64,000 bases of DNA, from the NCBI RefSeq assembly GCF_019656455.1, contig NZ_BPMK01000005.1:1-64000 (forward strand), written 5' to 3'. This document shows, piece by piece, positions 26,499 to 38,613 of the stretch. This DNA is from Noviherbaspirillum aridicola. Lineage in GTDB: Bacteria > Pseudomonadota > Gammaproteobacteria > Burkholderiales > Burkholderiaceae_D. A program made the position numbers and the translations under genes. Under the pieces are notes generated by a model. The model ran no database searches. It had not been told where the DNA came from and worked only from the letters and a program-made list of their open reading frames with translations. How positions within the stretch are numbered: position 1 is the stretch's first letter; the number at the start of each line of letters is the position of its first letter.

Positions 26499-26501
26499 CG
26501 A

Positions 26502-26556
26502 AAAGCCGACGCACGGCGATGGCGAAATGACAGTTCGTCAAGCGTGCGCCGGCTTT
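26502..26556 (+). terminator. Imperfect hairpin between yqeY and dnaG
   Basis: AAAGCCGACGCAC (26502-26514) pairs with GTGCGCCGGCTTT (26544-26556) with a single mismatch; the loop is about 29 bases and the T-run is weak. It could attenuate transcription into dnaG, whose product is needed in small amounts. Confidence 0.4.
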
Positions 26557-26637
26557 CCGTGATAGGGTTGTTCCGGGCAGCAAGCCTGCCCTGATCTCGT
26601 CGCCAGCATTCCGGGAAAACCATCCACCAGCGCCGCC

Positions 26638-28434
26638 GTGATTCCTCAGTCTTTCATCCAGGATCTGCTCAACAGGGTCGACATCGTCGATGTCGTCGGC
26701 CGCTATGTGCAGCTGAAAAAAGGCGGCGCCAACTACATGGGGCTTTGCCCCTTCCACAACGAAAAATCCCCCAGCTTCACCGTCAGCCCGACCAAGCAGT
26801 TCTACCACTGCTTCGGCTGCGGCGCCCATGGGACCGCGATCGGCTTCCTGATCGAATACTCCGGGCTCGGCTTCGTCGAGGCGGTCAAGGATCTCGCGCA
26901 GGGCGTCGGCATGACCGTGCCGGAGCAGGAAGACCGCCTGCCGCCTGCCCAGCGGGCGCAGGTGCAGGCGAAGACTTTGGCGCTGTCCGAGGTCATGGCG
27001 CGGGCCGGGGATTTCTACCGCCAGCAGCTGCGCGGTGCGCAGAATGCGATTGCCTATCTCAAGAAGCGCGGCCTGACCGGCGAGATCGCGGCCCGCTTCG
27101 GCCTCGGTTACGCGCCGGAAGGCTGGGACAGTCTGCGCGCCGTCTTCCCCGACTATGCCAACCCGGCGCTGGTTGAATCGGGGCTGGTGATCGACCGCAG
27201 CGAGGAGGAGGGCGGCGGCAAGCGCTACGACCGCTTCCGCGATCGCATCATGTTCCCGATCCGTAATACCAAGGGCCAGGTCATTGGCTTCGGGGGACGG
27301 GTGCTGGACGGCGGCGAACCGAAATACTTGAACTCTCCCGAAACACCCTTATTTCAGAAGGGTCATGAGCTTTACGGGTTGTTCGAGGCGCGGCAGGCGA
27401 TACGTGAGGCCGGCTATGTGCTGGTGACCGAGGGTTACATGGACGTGGTCGCGCTGGCGCAGCTTGGCTTCCCGCAGGCAGTGGCCACACTCGGTACCGC
27501 ATGCACGCCGACCCATGTGCAAAAGCTGTTGCGGCAGACGGATCATGTGATTTTCAGTTTCGACGGCGACGCGGCCGGCCGGCGGGCGGCGCGCAGGGCG
27601 CTGGAAGCTTGCCTGCCGCATGCGGGCGACAACAAGACCCTGAAATTCCTGTTCCTGCCGCCCGAGCACGACCCGGACAGCTATGTGCGCGAATACGGCG
27701 CGCCGGCCTTCGAGCAGCAGGTGCGCGATGCAATGCCGCTGTCGCAATTCCTGCTGAAGGAGGTCTCGCAGGACGGCGATCTCGGCACGCCGGAGGGCAG
27801 GGCGCGGGCGCAGTTCGAAGCCAAGCCGATGCTGCAGGCCATGCCGCCGTCGGCGCTGCGGCTGCAGATCGTGCGCGGACTGGCGCAGATGACCCAGACC
27901 ACGCCGGCCGAGATCGAGGCGCTGTTCCAGCTGGCGCAGCCGGTGGCGAGGGTCAGGGCCGCGCCGCCCCGCACGCGGCGCACGGCTCCGGTCGGGCTGG
28001 AGCGGCAGATGATGCGCCTGCTGGTCGCGCATCCCGAGCTGGCCGACATGCTGGGCGAGAGCGAGCTGGCGGCGGTGTCGCAGCTGGCGCCGGACAATGC
28101 CGCGATGCTCATGCAGCTGCTCGATGCCTGCCACGCGCTCGGCACCCAGGCCAACTTCGCGGCACTGTCCGAGCAGCTGCGGGCGACCGGCGCCGACTTC
28201 GACGCGCTGATCGCGGAAGTCGCGGCCGATACCGAGTCCGACCCGCAGGCGGCCAGGCTCGAACTTGCCGGGGCAATACGGCAGACTAGAATGCAAGTAT
28301 TGAAAGCCGAGCTGGACCGGCTGGTGGCGACGACCAATCTCGCCACAGAGGAGGCGCGGGAGAGATACCGCGAGTTAATGCAACAACAGGAGCAACTCCG
28401 GCGGCAGGCTGAGGTCGAAACCACAACGCGGTGA
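26638..28434 (+). CDS. dnaG: DNA primase
   Basis: A 598-residue primase. The N-terminal CHC2 zinc-binding domain has CPFHNEKSPSF and FYHCFGCGAHG (residues 38-64). The catalytic TOPRIM domain includes YVLVTEGYMDVVALAQLGF and IFSFDGDAAGRRAARRAL (residues 258-325). The C-terminal helicase-interaction domain is more divergent and alanine-rich. The start is GTG at 26638, matching the family N-terminus IPQSFIQDLLNRVDIVDVV; a weak start plus the upstream hairpins fit low expression. Confidence 0.96.
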   Translation: MIPQSFIQDLLNRVDIVDVVGRYVQLKKGGANYMGLCPFHNEKSPSFTVSPTKQFYHCFGCGAHGTAIGFLIEYSGLGFVEAVKDLAQGVGMTVPEQEDRLPPAQRAQVQAKTLALSEVMARAGDFYRQQLRGAQNAIAYLKKRGLTGEIAARFGLGYAPEGWDSLRAVFPDYANPALVESGLVIDRSEEEGGGKRYDRFRDRIMFPIRNTKGQVIGFGGRVLDGGEPKYLNSPETPLFQKGHELYGLFEARQAIREAGYVLVTEGYMDVVALAQLGFPQAVATLGTACTPTHVQKLLRQTDHVIFSFDGDAAGRRAARRALEACLPHAGDNKTLKFLFLPPEHDPDSYVREYGAPAFEQQVRDAMPLSQFLLKEVSQDGDLGTPEGRARAQFEAKPMLQAMPPSALRLQIVRGLAQMTQTTPAEIEALFQLAQPVARVRAAPPRTRRTAPVGLERQMMRLLVAHPELADMLGESELAAVSQLAPDNAAMLMQLLDACHALGTQANFAALSEQLRATGADFDALIAEVAADTESDPQAARLELAGAIRQTRMQVLKAELDRLVATTNLATEEARERYRELMQQQEQLRRQAEVETTTR

Positions 28435-28455
28435 CTCGGCGTCCGGGGCTTTAAA

Positions 28456-28485
28456 TTGAAGAAACATTGCTCGCTGTGGTATCAT
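28456..28485 (+). promoter_or_regulatory. Sigma70-like promoter upstream of rpoD
   Basis: TTGAAG (28456-28461) and TATCAT (28480-28485) with an 18-base spacer lie in the 216-base gap after dnaG, giving a leader of about 160 nucleotides before the chosen rpoD start. rpoD therefore probably has its own promoter besides read-through from rpsU. Confidence 0.5.
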
Positions 28486-28650
28486 TAAAAGCTTTTGATT
28501 CAAGGTCTTAGAGAATTTCGCGGCGTTTTTGGACGTCGCGGGAGAATCGGGAAAAAATGTCGCGCGGGCGAATGCCGGGCCGGTAAGTGGCCGGCTCAGG
28601 AGAAGCGCAATTCACTCGGCGCACGAGAGCAATCCTTTGGTATTGATTCC

Positions 28651-31146
<2,496 letters not shown>

Positions 31147-31165
31147 CCCGAGGTCCGGTCGCCTG

Positions 31166-31204
31166 TTATCCGGTCCTCCCGAAATGCTGGCGAGGACCGG
31201 ATAA
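31166..31204. repeat. 13-bp inverted repeat between rpoD and tRNA-Ile2
   Basis: TTATCCGGTCCTC (31166-31178) is repeated perfectly inverted at 31192-31204 with a 13-base loop. The stem is strong but is followed by AAAAGAG rather than T residues, so it may be a processing or stabilising hairpin at the rpoD mRNA end rather than an intrinsic terminator. Confidence 0.6.
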
Positions 31205-31249
31205 AAGAGCGACAACGATGCTCCGTTGGAATAAAATACGCAGCTCATC

Positions 31250-31328
<79 letters not shown>

Positions 31329-31421
31329 GAACATGACGTCGACAGAGGGTCCAGGCTTTTGCTTGCGACCCTTTGTTTTTTGGGCGGCCGGCGACCCGGC
31401 CCGGCAGGAAGGAAACAGTCA

Positions 31422-32789
31422 ATGAAAGTTACCGTGATCGGCACCGGCTATGTGGGACTGGTGTCGGGCGCATGCTTCGCCGAGGCGGGCAACAAGGTGA
31501 TGTGCCTCGACCTCGACGCGGCGAAGATCGCCACCCTCAACGCCGGCGGCATTCCGATCCACGAGCCCGGCCTGGAACCGATGGTGGCACGCAACCGCGA
31601 AGCTGGCCGCCTGCTCTTTTCGAGCAGCTATGACGAGGCGGTCGAACACGGCGACATCATCTTCCTCGCCGTCGGCACGCCGCCGGATGAAGACGGCAGC
31701 GCCGATCTTTCCCACATCCTGTCCGCCGCCCGCAGCGTCGGCCAGCGCATCCGCCGCAGCGTGGTGGTGGTCGACAAATCCACGGTACCGGTCGGCACCG
31801 CCGACAAGGTGCGCGAAGCCATCGCTTCGGAGCTTGCCCGGCGCGGCGCGGACCTGCGATTCCATGTCGTCAGCAATCCGGAGTTCCTGAAAGAGGGGGC
31901 GGCGGTCAACGACTTCATGCGTCCGGACCGCATCGTCATCGGCAGCGACGACGCGGAAGCCACGGCTGTCATGCGCCAGCTGTACAAGCCTTTCAACCGC
32001 AATCACAACAAGCTGATCGAGATGGACGTGCGCAGCGCCGAGCTGACCAAGTACGCCGCGAATGCGATGCTCGCCACCCGCATCAGCTTCATGAACGAAC
32101 TGGCCAACCTGGCCGAAGACCTCGGCGCAGACATCGAGGCGGTGCGCCATGGTATCGGTTCCGATCCGCGCATCGGTCCCAGCTTTCTCTACGCGGGTGT
32201 CGGCTACGGCGGCTCCTGCTTCCCCAAGGATGTGAAGGCGCTGCTGAAGACGGCCGGCGACCGCGGCCGCCGGCTTCGTATCCTGGACGCGGTGGAGCAG
32301 GCCAACGAGGCGCAGAAGTCCGTCCTGTTCGACAAGATCAGCGCGCATTTCGGCGGCTCGGCCGGTCTTCGCGGCTTGCGGATAGCGCTCTGGGGCCTGT
32401 CTTTCAAGCCCAATACCGACGACATGCGAGAGGCGCCGAGCCTGGTGCTGATCGGCCAACTGCTGGCGGCCGGCTGCTCGGTACAGGCCTACGATCCGGT
32501 GGCGCGTGACGAGGCACGCCGGATACTGCAGGCGCGCCACCCGGACGCCTTCGGCAGCGGTGCGCTCGCCATCGTCGCCAGCGCCAAGGACGCGCTGCAG
32601 GACGTCGACGCGCTCGCCCTCGTCACCGAGTGGCAGGAATTCCGCTCGCCCGATTTCGATGCACTCGCCGCCTGCCTGCGGCGCAAGGTGATCTTCGACG
32701 GCCGCAATCAGTATGAGCCGGCGGAAGTGCAGGCCGCCGGCCTCGCCTACCACGGCATCGGCCGGGGTACGGCAGGCGCCGCCAAATGA
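31422..32789 (+). CDS. ugd: UDP-glucose 6-dehydrogenase
   Basis: A 455-residue enzyme oxidising UDP-glucose to UDP-glucuronate with NAD. Rossmann motif [24 protein letters not shown] at the start, SKSTVPVGT-like [16 protein letters not shown], the lysine/asparagine pair in [20 protein letters not shown] and the catalytic cysteine in [14 protein letters not shown] near residue 266. Start at ATG 31422, after AGGAAGGAA. It overlaps the next gene by 4 bases, so its product probably feeds the 4-epimerase. Confidence 0.94.
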   Translation: MKVTVIGTGYVGLVSGACFAEAGNKVMCLDLDAAKIATLNAGGIPIHEPGLEPMVARNREAGRLLFSSSYDEAVEHGDIIFLAVGTPPDEDGSADLSHILSAARSVGQRIRRSVVVVDKSTVPVGTADKVREAIASELARRGADLRFHVVSNPEFLKEGAAVNDFMRPDRIVIGSDDAEATAVMRQLYKPFNRNHNKLIEMDVRSAELTKYAANAMLATRISFMNELANLAEDLGADIEAVRHGIGSDPRIGPSFLYAGVGYGGSCFPKDVKALLKTAGDRGRRLRILDAVEQANEAQKSVLFDKISAHFGGSAGLRGLRIALWGLSFKPNTDDMREAPSLVLIGQLLAAGCSVQAYDPVARDEARRILQARHPDAFGSGALAIVASAKDALQDVDALALVTEWQEFRSPDFDALAACLRRKVIFDGRNQYEPAEVQAAGLAYHGIGRGTAGAAK

Positions 32790-33769
32790 CTTCCGCAACC
32801 GTGCTCGTCACCGGCGCGGCCGGCTTCATCGGCAGCCACGTCGCCGCCCGCCTGGCCGACCTCGGCCATGCCGTGATCGCCTGCGACAACTTCAACGACT
32901 ACTACTCGCCCGCGCTCAAGCACGACCGGGTCGCCGCGTTGCTGGCGCCGCGGGGCCTGACTTGCGAGACGGTCGAACTGTCCGACGGCGAACAGGTGCG
33001 CGCCCTGTTCGAGCGCTGCCGCCCCACGCACGTCGTCCACCTGGCTGCCCAGGCAGGCGTGCGCTATTCGCTGAGCAATCCCCAGGCCTATGTGCAGTCC
33101 AACCTGGTGGCTTTTTCCCATATCCTGGAGACGTGCCGGCGTGAGCAGGTGTCTCACCTGGTCTACGCCAGCAGCAGCAGCGTGTACGGCGCGAGCACCG
33201 ACACCCCGTTCAGCGAGGATGCCCGCACCGACGCGCCGGTGTCGCTCTATGCGGCGACGAAGAAATCGAATGAACTGATGGCGTATTGCTACAGCCATCT
33301 GTATGGCTTTCCGGCCAGCGGCCTGCGCTTCTTCACCGTGTACGGTCCGTGGGGGCGGCCGGACATGGCCTACTTCAGCTTCACGGAGAAGATGCTGCGC
33401 GGGGAGAAGATCCCCGTCTTTGCCGGCGGCGAACTGCACCGGGACTTCACCTACATCGACGACATCGTCGAAGGCGTGGTCCGGCTGCTGTTTGCGCCGC
33501 CATCCGCCGGGGAAAACCGGGCGCCGCATGAGGTGTTCAACATCGGCAATCACCAGCCGGTGCGTGTCCTGGATTTCATCCGGACGCTGGAAAAGGTGCT
33601 CGAGGTGCAGGCGCAGATCGATTTTCTGCCCATGCAGGCCGGCGACGTTCCCGCGACCTTTGCCGACACCGGGCGACTGCAGGCGAGCGTCGGCTTTGCG
33701 CCCGACACCCCGCTCGCCACCGGCCTGGAGCGCTTCCGCGACTGGTACCTCGGCTGGCACGGGCGCTGA
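32786..33769 (+). CDS. UDP-glucuronate 4-epimerase-like NAD-dependent epimerase
   Basis: A 327-residue extended short-chain dehydrogenase: [45 protein letters not shown], catalytic YAATKKSNE and [22 protein letters not shown]. The VRYS and PWGRPDMA segments are typical of the UDP-GlcA 4-epimerase (LpsL/Cap1J) group, giving UDP-galacturonate. Coupling to ugd by an ATGA overlap supports that substrate. A 51-base gap follows. Confidence 0.88.
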   Translation: MTSATVLVTGAAGFIGSHVAARLADLGHAVIACDNFNDYYSPALKHDRVAALLAPRGLTCETVELSDGEQVRALFERCRPTHVVHLAAQAGVRYSLSNPQAYVQSNLVAFSHILETCRREQVSHLVYASSSSVYGASTDTPFSEDARTDAPVSLYAATKKSNELMAYCYSHLYGFPASGLRFFTVYGPWGRPDMAYFSFTEKMLRGEKIPVFAGGELHRDFTYIDDIVEGVVRLLFAPPSAGENRAPHEVFNIGNHQPVRVLDFIRTLEKVLEVQAQIDFLPMQAGDVPATFADTGRLQASVGFAPDTPLATGLERFRDWYLGWHGR

Positions 33770-33820
33770 CCGCAGGATGCCGTCTGCTATGCTCTCGGTC
33801 TTGTAGTTTTTTTTCACATC

Positions 33821-34861
33821 ATGGTTTCATCGAACAAGGTCGCGGTCTATTTCGTCGCCTCCCCGCTCCAGTACCTCGCCGCGCGCCAGATTGCCGAGCA
33901 TTTCGAAAAGGGCGCGCGCCAGGTATTGGTCTGGTATCAGCCCGGCGTGCAACAGGCGGTCAGGGAAGACGAGTGGGATGCCTGCGCGTACATGCCGTGG
34001 CCGCGTCACAAACCCTTGCCCGGGCCCTTCGGCCGTCATCGCCGGCTGCGCGAGAACATCCGGATGGTGGCCGGGCTGGTCGGGCAGTGTGATGAACTGG
34101 TGCTGCACAGCGCCGTCTTCGACACCGAGGCGATCAACTATTTTCTCCACGCGCTGCCGAAGCTGTCCGGCGCACGAACCATGCACGCCCGCATCCTGCC
34201 CGACGGGCTCATCAGCATCCGGCGATATCCGCTCAATGCGGTCAAGCTGGTTCTGCAGCGGCTGCGGAAAGTGCGGCGGCTGTTTGCCTCCGAACTGAAC
34301 TATCGCTGCTTCAGCGGCGATCGCATCGGTTCCGATGCGGCGTTCTGCGACCGCATCTATGTGATGCCGGGGCTGCCCTGCGAATACCCGGCGGCCAAGG
34401 TGCAGCCCTTGCCGCCGCTGACATCGGGGAGGGCACCGGCGGCCAGCGGCGACCGGCCGAAGCGCGCGCTGGTGGTCGGCCAGCCGCTGGCCGGCGCGGG
34501 TCTGCTCACGCAGGAGGATTCGGATGCGGTCACGGTACAGATCCGCGAGTGGCTCGCGCGCGAGGGCATCGAGGAAGTGGACTACAAGGCGCATCCCAAG
34601 GATCCGAAGCATGAAATGCGGCATCCGGACTACCGGCTGATCAATCCCGAGGGGGTGCTGGAGTCCTACCTGGCATCGGTCGACTACGACGTCGTGATCG
34701 GCGTGCGGTCTTCGGCCTTGCTGTTTGCGAGGTTCATTTATCAGGATCGTGTGCGGATACTGTCGTTTGCCTGGAACAGGGTCCGGTTCAAGTCTGAGAA
34801 GGAAAAGAAGGATATGGACGAGGTGTTCAGGATGTGCGGCGTAGAGCTGATTCCAGCATAG
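33821..34861 (+). CDS. Putative polysialyltransferase/GT52-like glycosyltransferase
   Basis: A 346-residue protein without a signal peptide. The N-terminus VAVYFVASPLQYLAARQIAE is the sugar-donor fold start seen in GT52/polysialyltransferase-like proteins. ILPDGLISI could be the D/E-D/E-G motif with the first acid replaced by proline, YKAHPKDP is an HP motif and GVRSSALLFARF the SSAL motif. In bacterial sialyl- and polysialyltransferases these motifs bind the CMP-sugar. It lies between the UDP-uronate genes and two glycosyltransferases. The donor and acceptor are unknown; a CMP-nonulosonic acid such as the pseudaminic acid made by the cluster about 16 kb downstream would fit. Family call is moderately confident, function is inference. 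Confidence 0.6.
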   Translation: MVSSNKVAVYFVASPLQYLAARQIAEHFEKGARQVLVWYQPGVQQAVREDEWDACAYMPWPRHKPLPGPFGRHRRLRENIRMVAGLVGQCDELVLHSAVFDTEAINYFLHALPKLSGARTMHARILPDGLISIRRYPLNAVKLVLQRLRKVRRLFASELNYRCFSGDRIGSDAAFCDRIYVMPGLPCEYPAAKVQPLPPLTSGRAPAASGDRPKRALVVGQPLAGAGLLTQEDSDAVTVQIREWLAREGIEEVDYKAHPKDPKHEMRHPDYRLINPEGVLESYLASVDYDVVIGVRSSALLFARFIYQDRVRILSFAWNRVRFKSEKEKKDMDEVFRMCGVELIPA

Positions 34862-34874
34862 CGACGGTGACAGC

Positions 34875-35915
34875 TTGAAGCGCATCCTCATCATCCGCAC
34901 CTCCGCCATCGGCGACGTGGTCTTCGCCTCGCCCTTCGCGGCGGCCCTGCGGCGCACCTATCCCGAGGCGCACATCGCCTGGCTGATCGAGCCCGGCATC
35001 GACGCGCTGATCGCGCACGACCCCGCCGTGGACGAACGCATCCTCTGGCCCAAGTCCGAGTGGCAGACGCTGTGGCGGGAGGGCAGGCGGCTGGAGGTGT
35101 TCAGGCGCGTGCTCGCCCTGCGCCGCCGGCTGCATGAAGGCCGTTTCGATGTCGCGATCGACCTGCAGGGCCTGATGAAAAGCGGCTTCCTGACCTGGCT
35201 GTCGGGCGCGAAGCGCCGCATCGGACTGGGTTCGCGCGAGGGCAGCCAGCACCTGATGACCGAGGTCGTGCCGCGCGGCGGGGACCCGGCGCGCATCAGT
35301 TCGGAATACCTGCACCTGGCCCGGCAGCTGGGGCTCGACGCCGGCGACTTCATGGCGCGTCTTCATCCGGGCAAGGAGGCCGGGGACAAGGCGCTCGCCC
35401 GCCTGTCCGCGCTCGGCCTGGCGCCCGGACGCTATGCGGTCTTCGCCGCCTTCACCACCCGCCCGCAGAAACACTGGACCGTCGCCGGCTGGCAGCAGCT
35501 GGCGCCGCTGGTGCAGGAGCGGACCGGCCTGACACCGGTGCTGCTTGGCGGCCCGGCTGACAAGGCGGCGGCCGAAGAGATCGCCGCGGGCGTCCCCGGT
35601 CTGATCAACCTCGTCGGCCAGACCGGCCTCAGCGAAGCGGCGGCGCTGGTCGCCCATGCCGGCGCGCTGGTCGGCGTCGACACCGGACTCACGCATATGG
35701 GCATCGCATTCTCCGTGCCCACGGTGGCGCTGTTCGGGTCCACTTGTCCCTACACCGTCACCGGTCGCGCCAACGCCCGCGTGGTCTGGCTGGGATTGCC
35801 CTGTTCGCCCTGCAAGCGCCGTCCCACGTGCGGCGGCAGCTTCCATTGCATGGGCGATATCAGCGCGCTGCGCGCCGTGTCCGAACTCAGCCAGGCGATG
35901 GAGAAAAAGCCATGA
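34875..35915 (+). CDS. Glycosyltransferase family 9 (heptosyltransferase-like)
   Basis: A 346-residue GT-B protein beginning KRILIIRTSAIGDVVFASPFAAALRRTYPEAHIAWLIE, the hallmark of ADP-heptose:LPS heptosyltransferases, with VGVDTGLTHMGIAFSVPTVALFGSTCPYTVT near residue 275 forming the donor-phosphate site. It probably adds heptose to the LPS inner core. The start codon is TTG at 34875, 13 bases after the previous stop. The last 4 bases overlap the next gene. WaaC versus WaaF/other GT9 is not resolved. Confidence 0.88.
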   Translation: MKRILIIRTSAIGDVVFASPFAAALRRTYPEAHIAWLIEPGIDALIAHDPAVDERILWPKSEWQTLWREGRRLEVFRRVLALRRRLHEGRFDVAIDLQGLMKSGFLTWLSGAKRRIGLGSREGSQHLMTEVVPRGGDPARISSEYLHLARQLGLDAGDFMARLHPGKEAGDKALARLSALGLAPGRYAVFAAFTTRPQKHWTVAGWQQLAPLVQERTGLTPVLLGGPADKAAAEEIAAGVPGLINLVGQTGLSEAAALVAHAGALVGVDTGLTHMGIAFSVPTVALFGSTCPYTVTGRANARVVWLGLPCSPCKRRPTCGGSFHCMGDISALRAVSELSQAMEKKP

Positions 35916-37000
35916 AGATCCTGCATGTCGAAGCCGGCAAGCATTACTACGGCGGTGCGCGGCAGGTCGCCTACATCATCGAGGGTTTGCGCCAGCGCGG
36001 CGTGGTCAACCTGCTCGCCTGCCCGCCGGGTGCCGAGATCGGCAGGGCGGTCGGCGACACCGCGGCCGTGCATGAAATGAAGATGCGCGGCGAGCTCGAC
36101 GCCGGCATGGCCTCGCGCCTGCTGCGCCTGATCAGGGACGAGCGCCCCGACGTCGTACACCTGCACAGCCGGCGCGGAGCAGACCTGTGGGGAGGCGTGG
36201 CCGCGCGGCTCGCCGGCGTGCCGTGCGTGCTGTCGCGTCGCGTCGACAACCCGGAGGCAAGATGGCAGGTCGCCCTCAAGTACCGGCTCTACGAACATGT
36301 GATCACGATTTCCGAGGGCATCAGGCAAGTCCTCCTGTCAGAGGGCCTCGCGCCGGAGCGCGTGTCCTGCGTGCGCAGCGCGGTCGATGCCGCACCCTAT
36401 CTGCAACCGGTGGACCCCGCGGACTTTCGCCGCGAGTTCGGGCTCCCTGCCGATGCGCTGGTGATCGGCATTGTCGCCCAGCTCATCCGGCGCAAGGGCC
36501 ATCGCTACCTGCTCGACGCGACGGCGGCATTGCGCGCGCGTTATCCGGCGCTGCGCGTCGTGGTGTTCGGCCAGGGGCCGCTGCGGGAAGAGCTGGAGGC
36601 GGAAGTTCGCCAGCGTGGACTGGCCGACGTCGTCGTCTTCGCGGGCTTTCGCAAGGACCTGCCGCGCTGGCTCGGCGGACTCGACATTCTTGCGCATCCG
36701 GCCGACATGGAGGGTTTGGGCGTGTCGCTGCTGCAGGCATCCGCCGCGGCGGTACCGATTGTCACCTCGCGGGCCGGCGGGCTGCCGGAGGCCGTCGCCG
36801 ATGGCGTCTCCGGCTTGCTCACCGAGCCGGGCGATGTGCCCGCGCTGACGGCGGCCCTAGACCGGCTGCTTGCCGACCCCGCGCTGCGGCAGCGCCTTGG
36901 ACAGGCCGGGCGCGCCCGCATCCTCGATGAGTTCTCGGTTGATGCCATGGTGCAGGGAAACCTTGCCGTCTACCAAAAAGTGCTCGGCGGGCGCCGGTAG
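35912..37000 (+). CDS. Glycosyltransferase family 4
   Basis: A 362-residue GT-B glycosyltransferase. The N-terminus KILHVEAGKHYYGGARQVAYIIEGL is the acceptor domain; LVIGIVAQLIRRKGHRYLLDA opens the donor domain and EGLGVSLLQASAAAVPIVTSRAGGLPE is the E-x7-E nucleotide-sugar motif. A segment HLHSRRGADLWGG fits the WaaG/RfaG-like group. It is translationally coupled to the GT9 gene by ATGA, so it probably extends the same LPS core or surface glycan. Confidence 0.88.
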   Translation: MKILHVEAGKHYYGGARQVAYIIEGLRQRGVVNLLACPPGAEIGRAVGDTAAVHEMKMRGELDAGMASRLLRLIRDERPDVVHLHSRRGADLWGGVAARLAGVPCVLSRRVDNPEARWQVALKYRLYEHVITISEGIRQVLLSEGLAPERVSCVRSAVDAAPYLQPVDPADFRREFGLPADALVIGIVAQLIRRKGHRYLLDATAALRARYPALRVVVFGQGPLREELEAEVRQRGLADVVVFAGFRKDLPRWLGGLDILAHPADMEGLGVSLLQASAAAVPIVTSRAGGLPEAVADGVSGLLTEPGDVPALTAALDRLLADPALRQRLGQAGRARILDEFSVDAMVQGNLAVYQKVLGGRR

Positions 37001-37184
37001 CGCCTGGCTGGAACGCCCATCTGCGGCGGTTTGCAGGAAATCGCGGAGAAAAATCCCGCGCAAAGCCCTTATTTCATGCGCCTGAAATCTGCAGGCGTAT
37101 AATGAAAGGTTGTTTTTCCTGCCGCAGCGCGGTTGCTTCCGTACTGCGCCTAACCCGGGCCTTCTTCCGGCCCCGAACGAGACT

Positions 37185-38606
37185 ATGCCAGATACCCAGC
37201 CAGCAACCACGCAGAACGCCGCGCCGGCGGTCCGATTCCAGGACTTCGGTCTCGCCGACAGCATCCTGCGAGCGCTCGCCGACCAGGGCTACACCCACCC
37301 GACCCCCATCCAGGCAGAAGCCATTCCCGTCGTCCTGCGCGGACACGACGTCATGGGCGCCGCGCAGACCGGCACCGGCAAGACCGCGGGATTTTCGCTG
37401 CCCATCATCCAGCTTCTGCTGGCGCATGCCAATACCAGCGCCTCGCCGGCGCGGCATCCGGTGCGCGCGCTGATCCTGACGCCGACGCGCGAGCTGGCCG
37501 ACCAGGTGGCGGACAACGTCAAGGCGTATTCGCGCCACACGCCGCTGCGCTCCACCGTCATCTTTGGCGGCGTCGACATGAATCCGCAGACCGCGGCCCT
37601 GCGCGCCGGCGTGGAAATCGTCATCGCCACCCCGGGCCGCCTGCTCGACCACGTGCAGCAAAAGACCCTGAATCTGTCGCAGACGCAGATCCTGGTGATG
37701 GACGAGGCCGACCGCATGCTCGACATGGGCTTCCTGCCCGACCTGCAGCGCATCATCAACCTGCTGCCCAGGGAACGTCAGAACCTGATGTTCTCGGCGA
37801 CCTTCTCGCCCGAGATCAAGAAGCTCGCCAACAGCTTCCTGAAGAACCCGGTCACCATCGAGGTCGCGCGCAGCAATGCCACCGCCGACAACGTCACCCA
37901 GGTGCTGTACAAGGTCGATGAAGAGACCAAGGCAGACGCCGTCGCCCACATCATCCGCGAGCGCGGCCTCAAGCAGGTGATCGTGTTCTCCAACACCAAG
38001 ATCGGCGCCTCGCGCCTGTCGCGCCACCTGCAGAAGGAAGGCGTGAAGGCGTCCGCGATCCACGGCGACAAGACCCAGGGCGAGCGCATGGCCGCGCTGG
38101 AAGCCTTCAAGCAGGGGAGCGTCGAAGTGCTGGTGGCCACCGACGTCGCGGCCCGCGGCCTCGACATCGCAGAACTGCCCTGCGTGATCAACTACGACCT
38201 GCCCTACAACCCGGAAGACTATGTGCACCGCATTGGCCGCACCGGTCGCGCGGGGGCGTCGGGCGATGCGATCTCGCTGTTCACCGACAAGGAAGCGCGC
38301 CAGCTGGCCGACATCGAAAAGCTGATCAAGCACACCATCGCCCGCCTGCAACTGGACGGCTTCGCGCCCCGCCGCGCGAGCGAGCGCCGCAGCCGCCACG
38401 AAGGCGAAGAGGGCGGATCGGTGCAGCGCGAACGCAGCCCGAGCCGCAGCGGCAGTCCCCGCCGCGAAAAAGTCGATCCCTGGTTCCTCAAGCCCTACGA
38501 GCCGGCTCCCTCCGAGCCGCGGGAAGAACCCGAAGCGCAGGCCGCGCAGACCCGCCCGCAAAAGGCCAAGGTCGCCGCCCTGCTCGGTGGCGTACCGAAA
38601 CGCTAG
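37185..38606 (+). CDS. rhlE: DEAD-box ATP-dependent RNA helicase, RhlE-like
   Basis: A 473-residue helicase with Q motif GYTHPTPIQ, motif I AQTGTGKT, Ia PTRELADQ, II MDEADRML, III SATFS and VI HRIGRTGRAG. The C-terminus is a disordered basic tail (RRASERRSRHEGEEGG, RSGSPRREK) that would bind RNA. Start at ATG 37185, which matches family N-termini. A consensus TATAAT at 37098-37103 lies 80 bases upstream, with a poor -35. RhlE helps ribosome assembly and RNA turnover, often in the cold. Confidence 0.92.
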   Translation: MPDTQPATTQNAAPAVRFQDFGLADSILRALADQGYTHPTPIQAEAIPVVLRGHDVMGAAQTGTGKTAGFSLPIIQLLLAHANTSASPARHPVRALILTPTRELADQVADNVKAYSRHTPLRSTVIFGGVDMNPQTAALRAGVEIVIATPGRLLDHVQQKTLNLSQTQILVMDEADRMLDMGFLPDLQRIINLLPRERQNLMFSATFSPEIKKLANSFLKNPVTIEVARSNATADNVTQVLYKVDEETKADAVAHIIRERGLKQVIVFSNTKIGASRLSRHLQKEGVKASAIHGDKTQGERMAALEAFKQGSVEVLVATDVAARGLDIAELPCVINYDLPYNPEDYVHRIGRTGRAGASGDAISLFTDKEARQLADIEKLIKHTIARLQLDGFAPRRASERRSRHEGEEGGSVQRERSPSRSGSPRREKVDPWFLKPYEPAPSEPREEPEAQAAQTRPQKAKVAALLGGVPKR

Positions 38607-38613
38607 GCACGCA

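Noticed and set aside
31166-31204. Intrinsic terminator after rpoD
   Set aside because: The 13-bp stem is perfect but there is no T-run on either strand; kept only as an inverted repeat.
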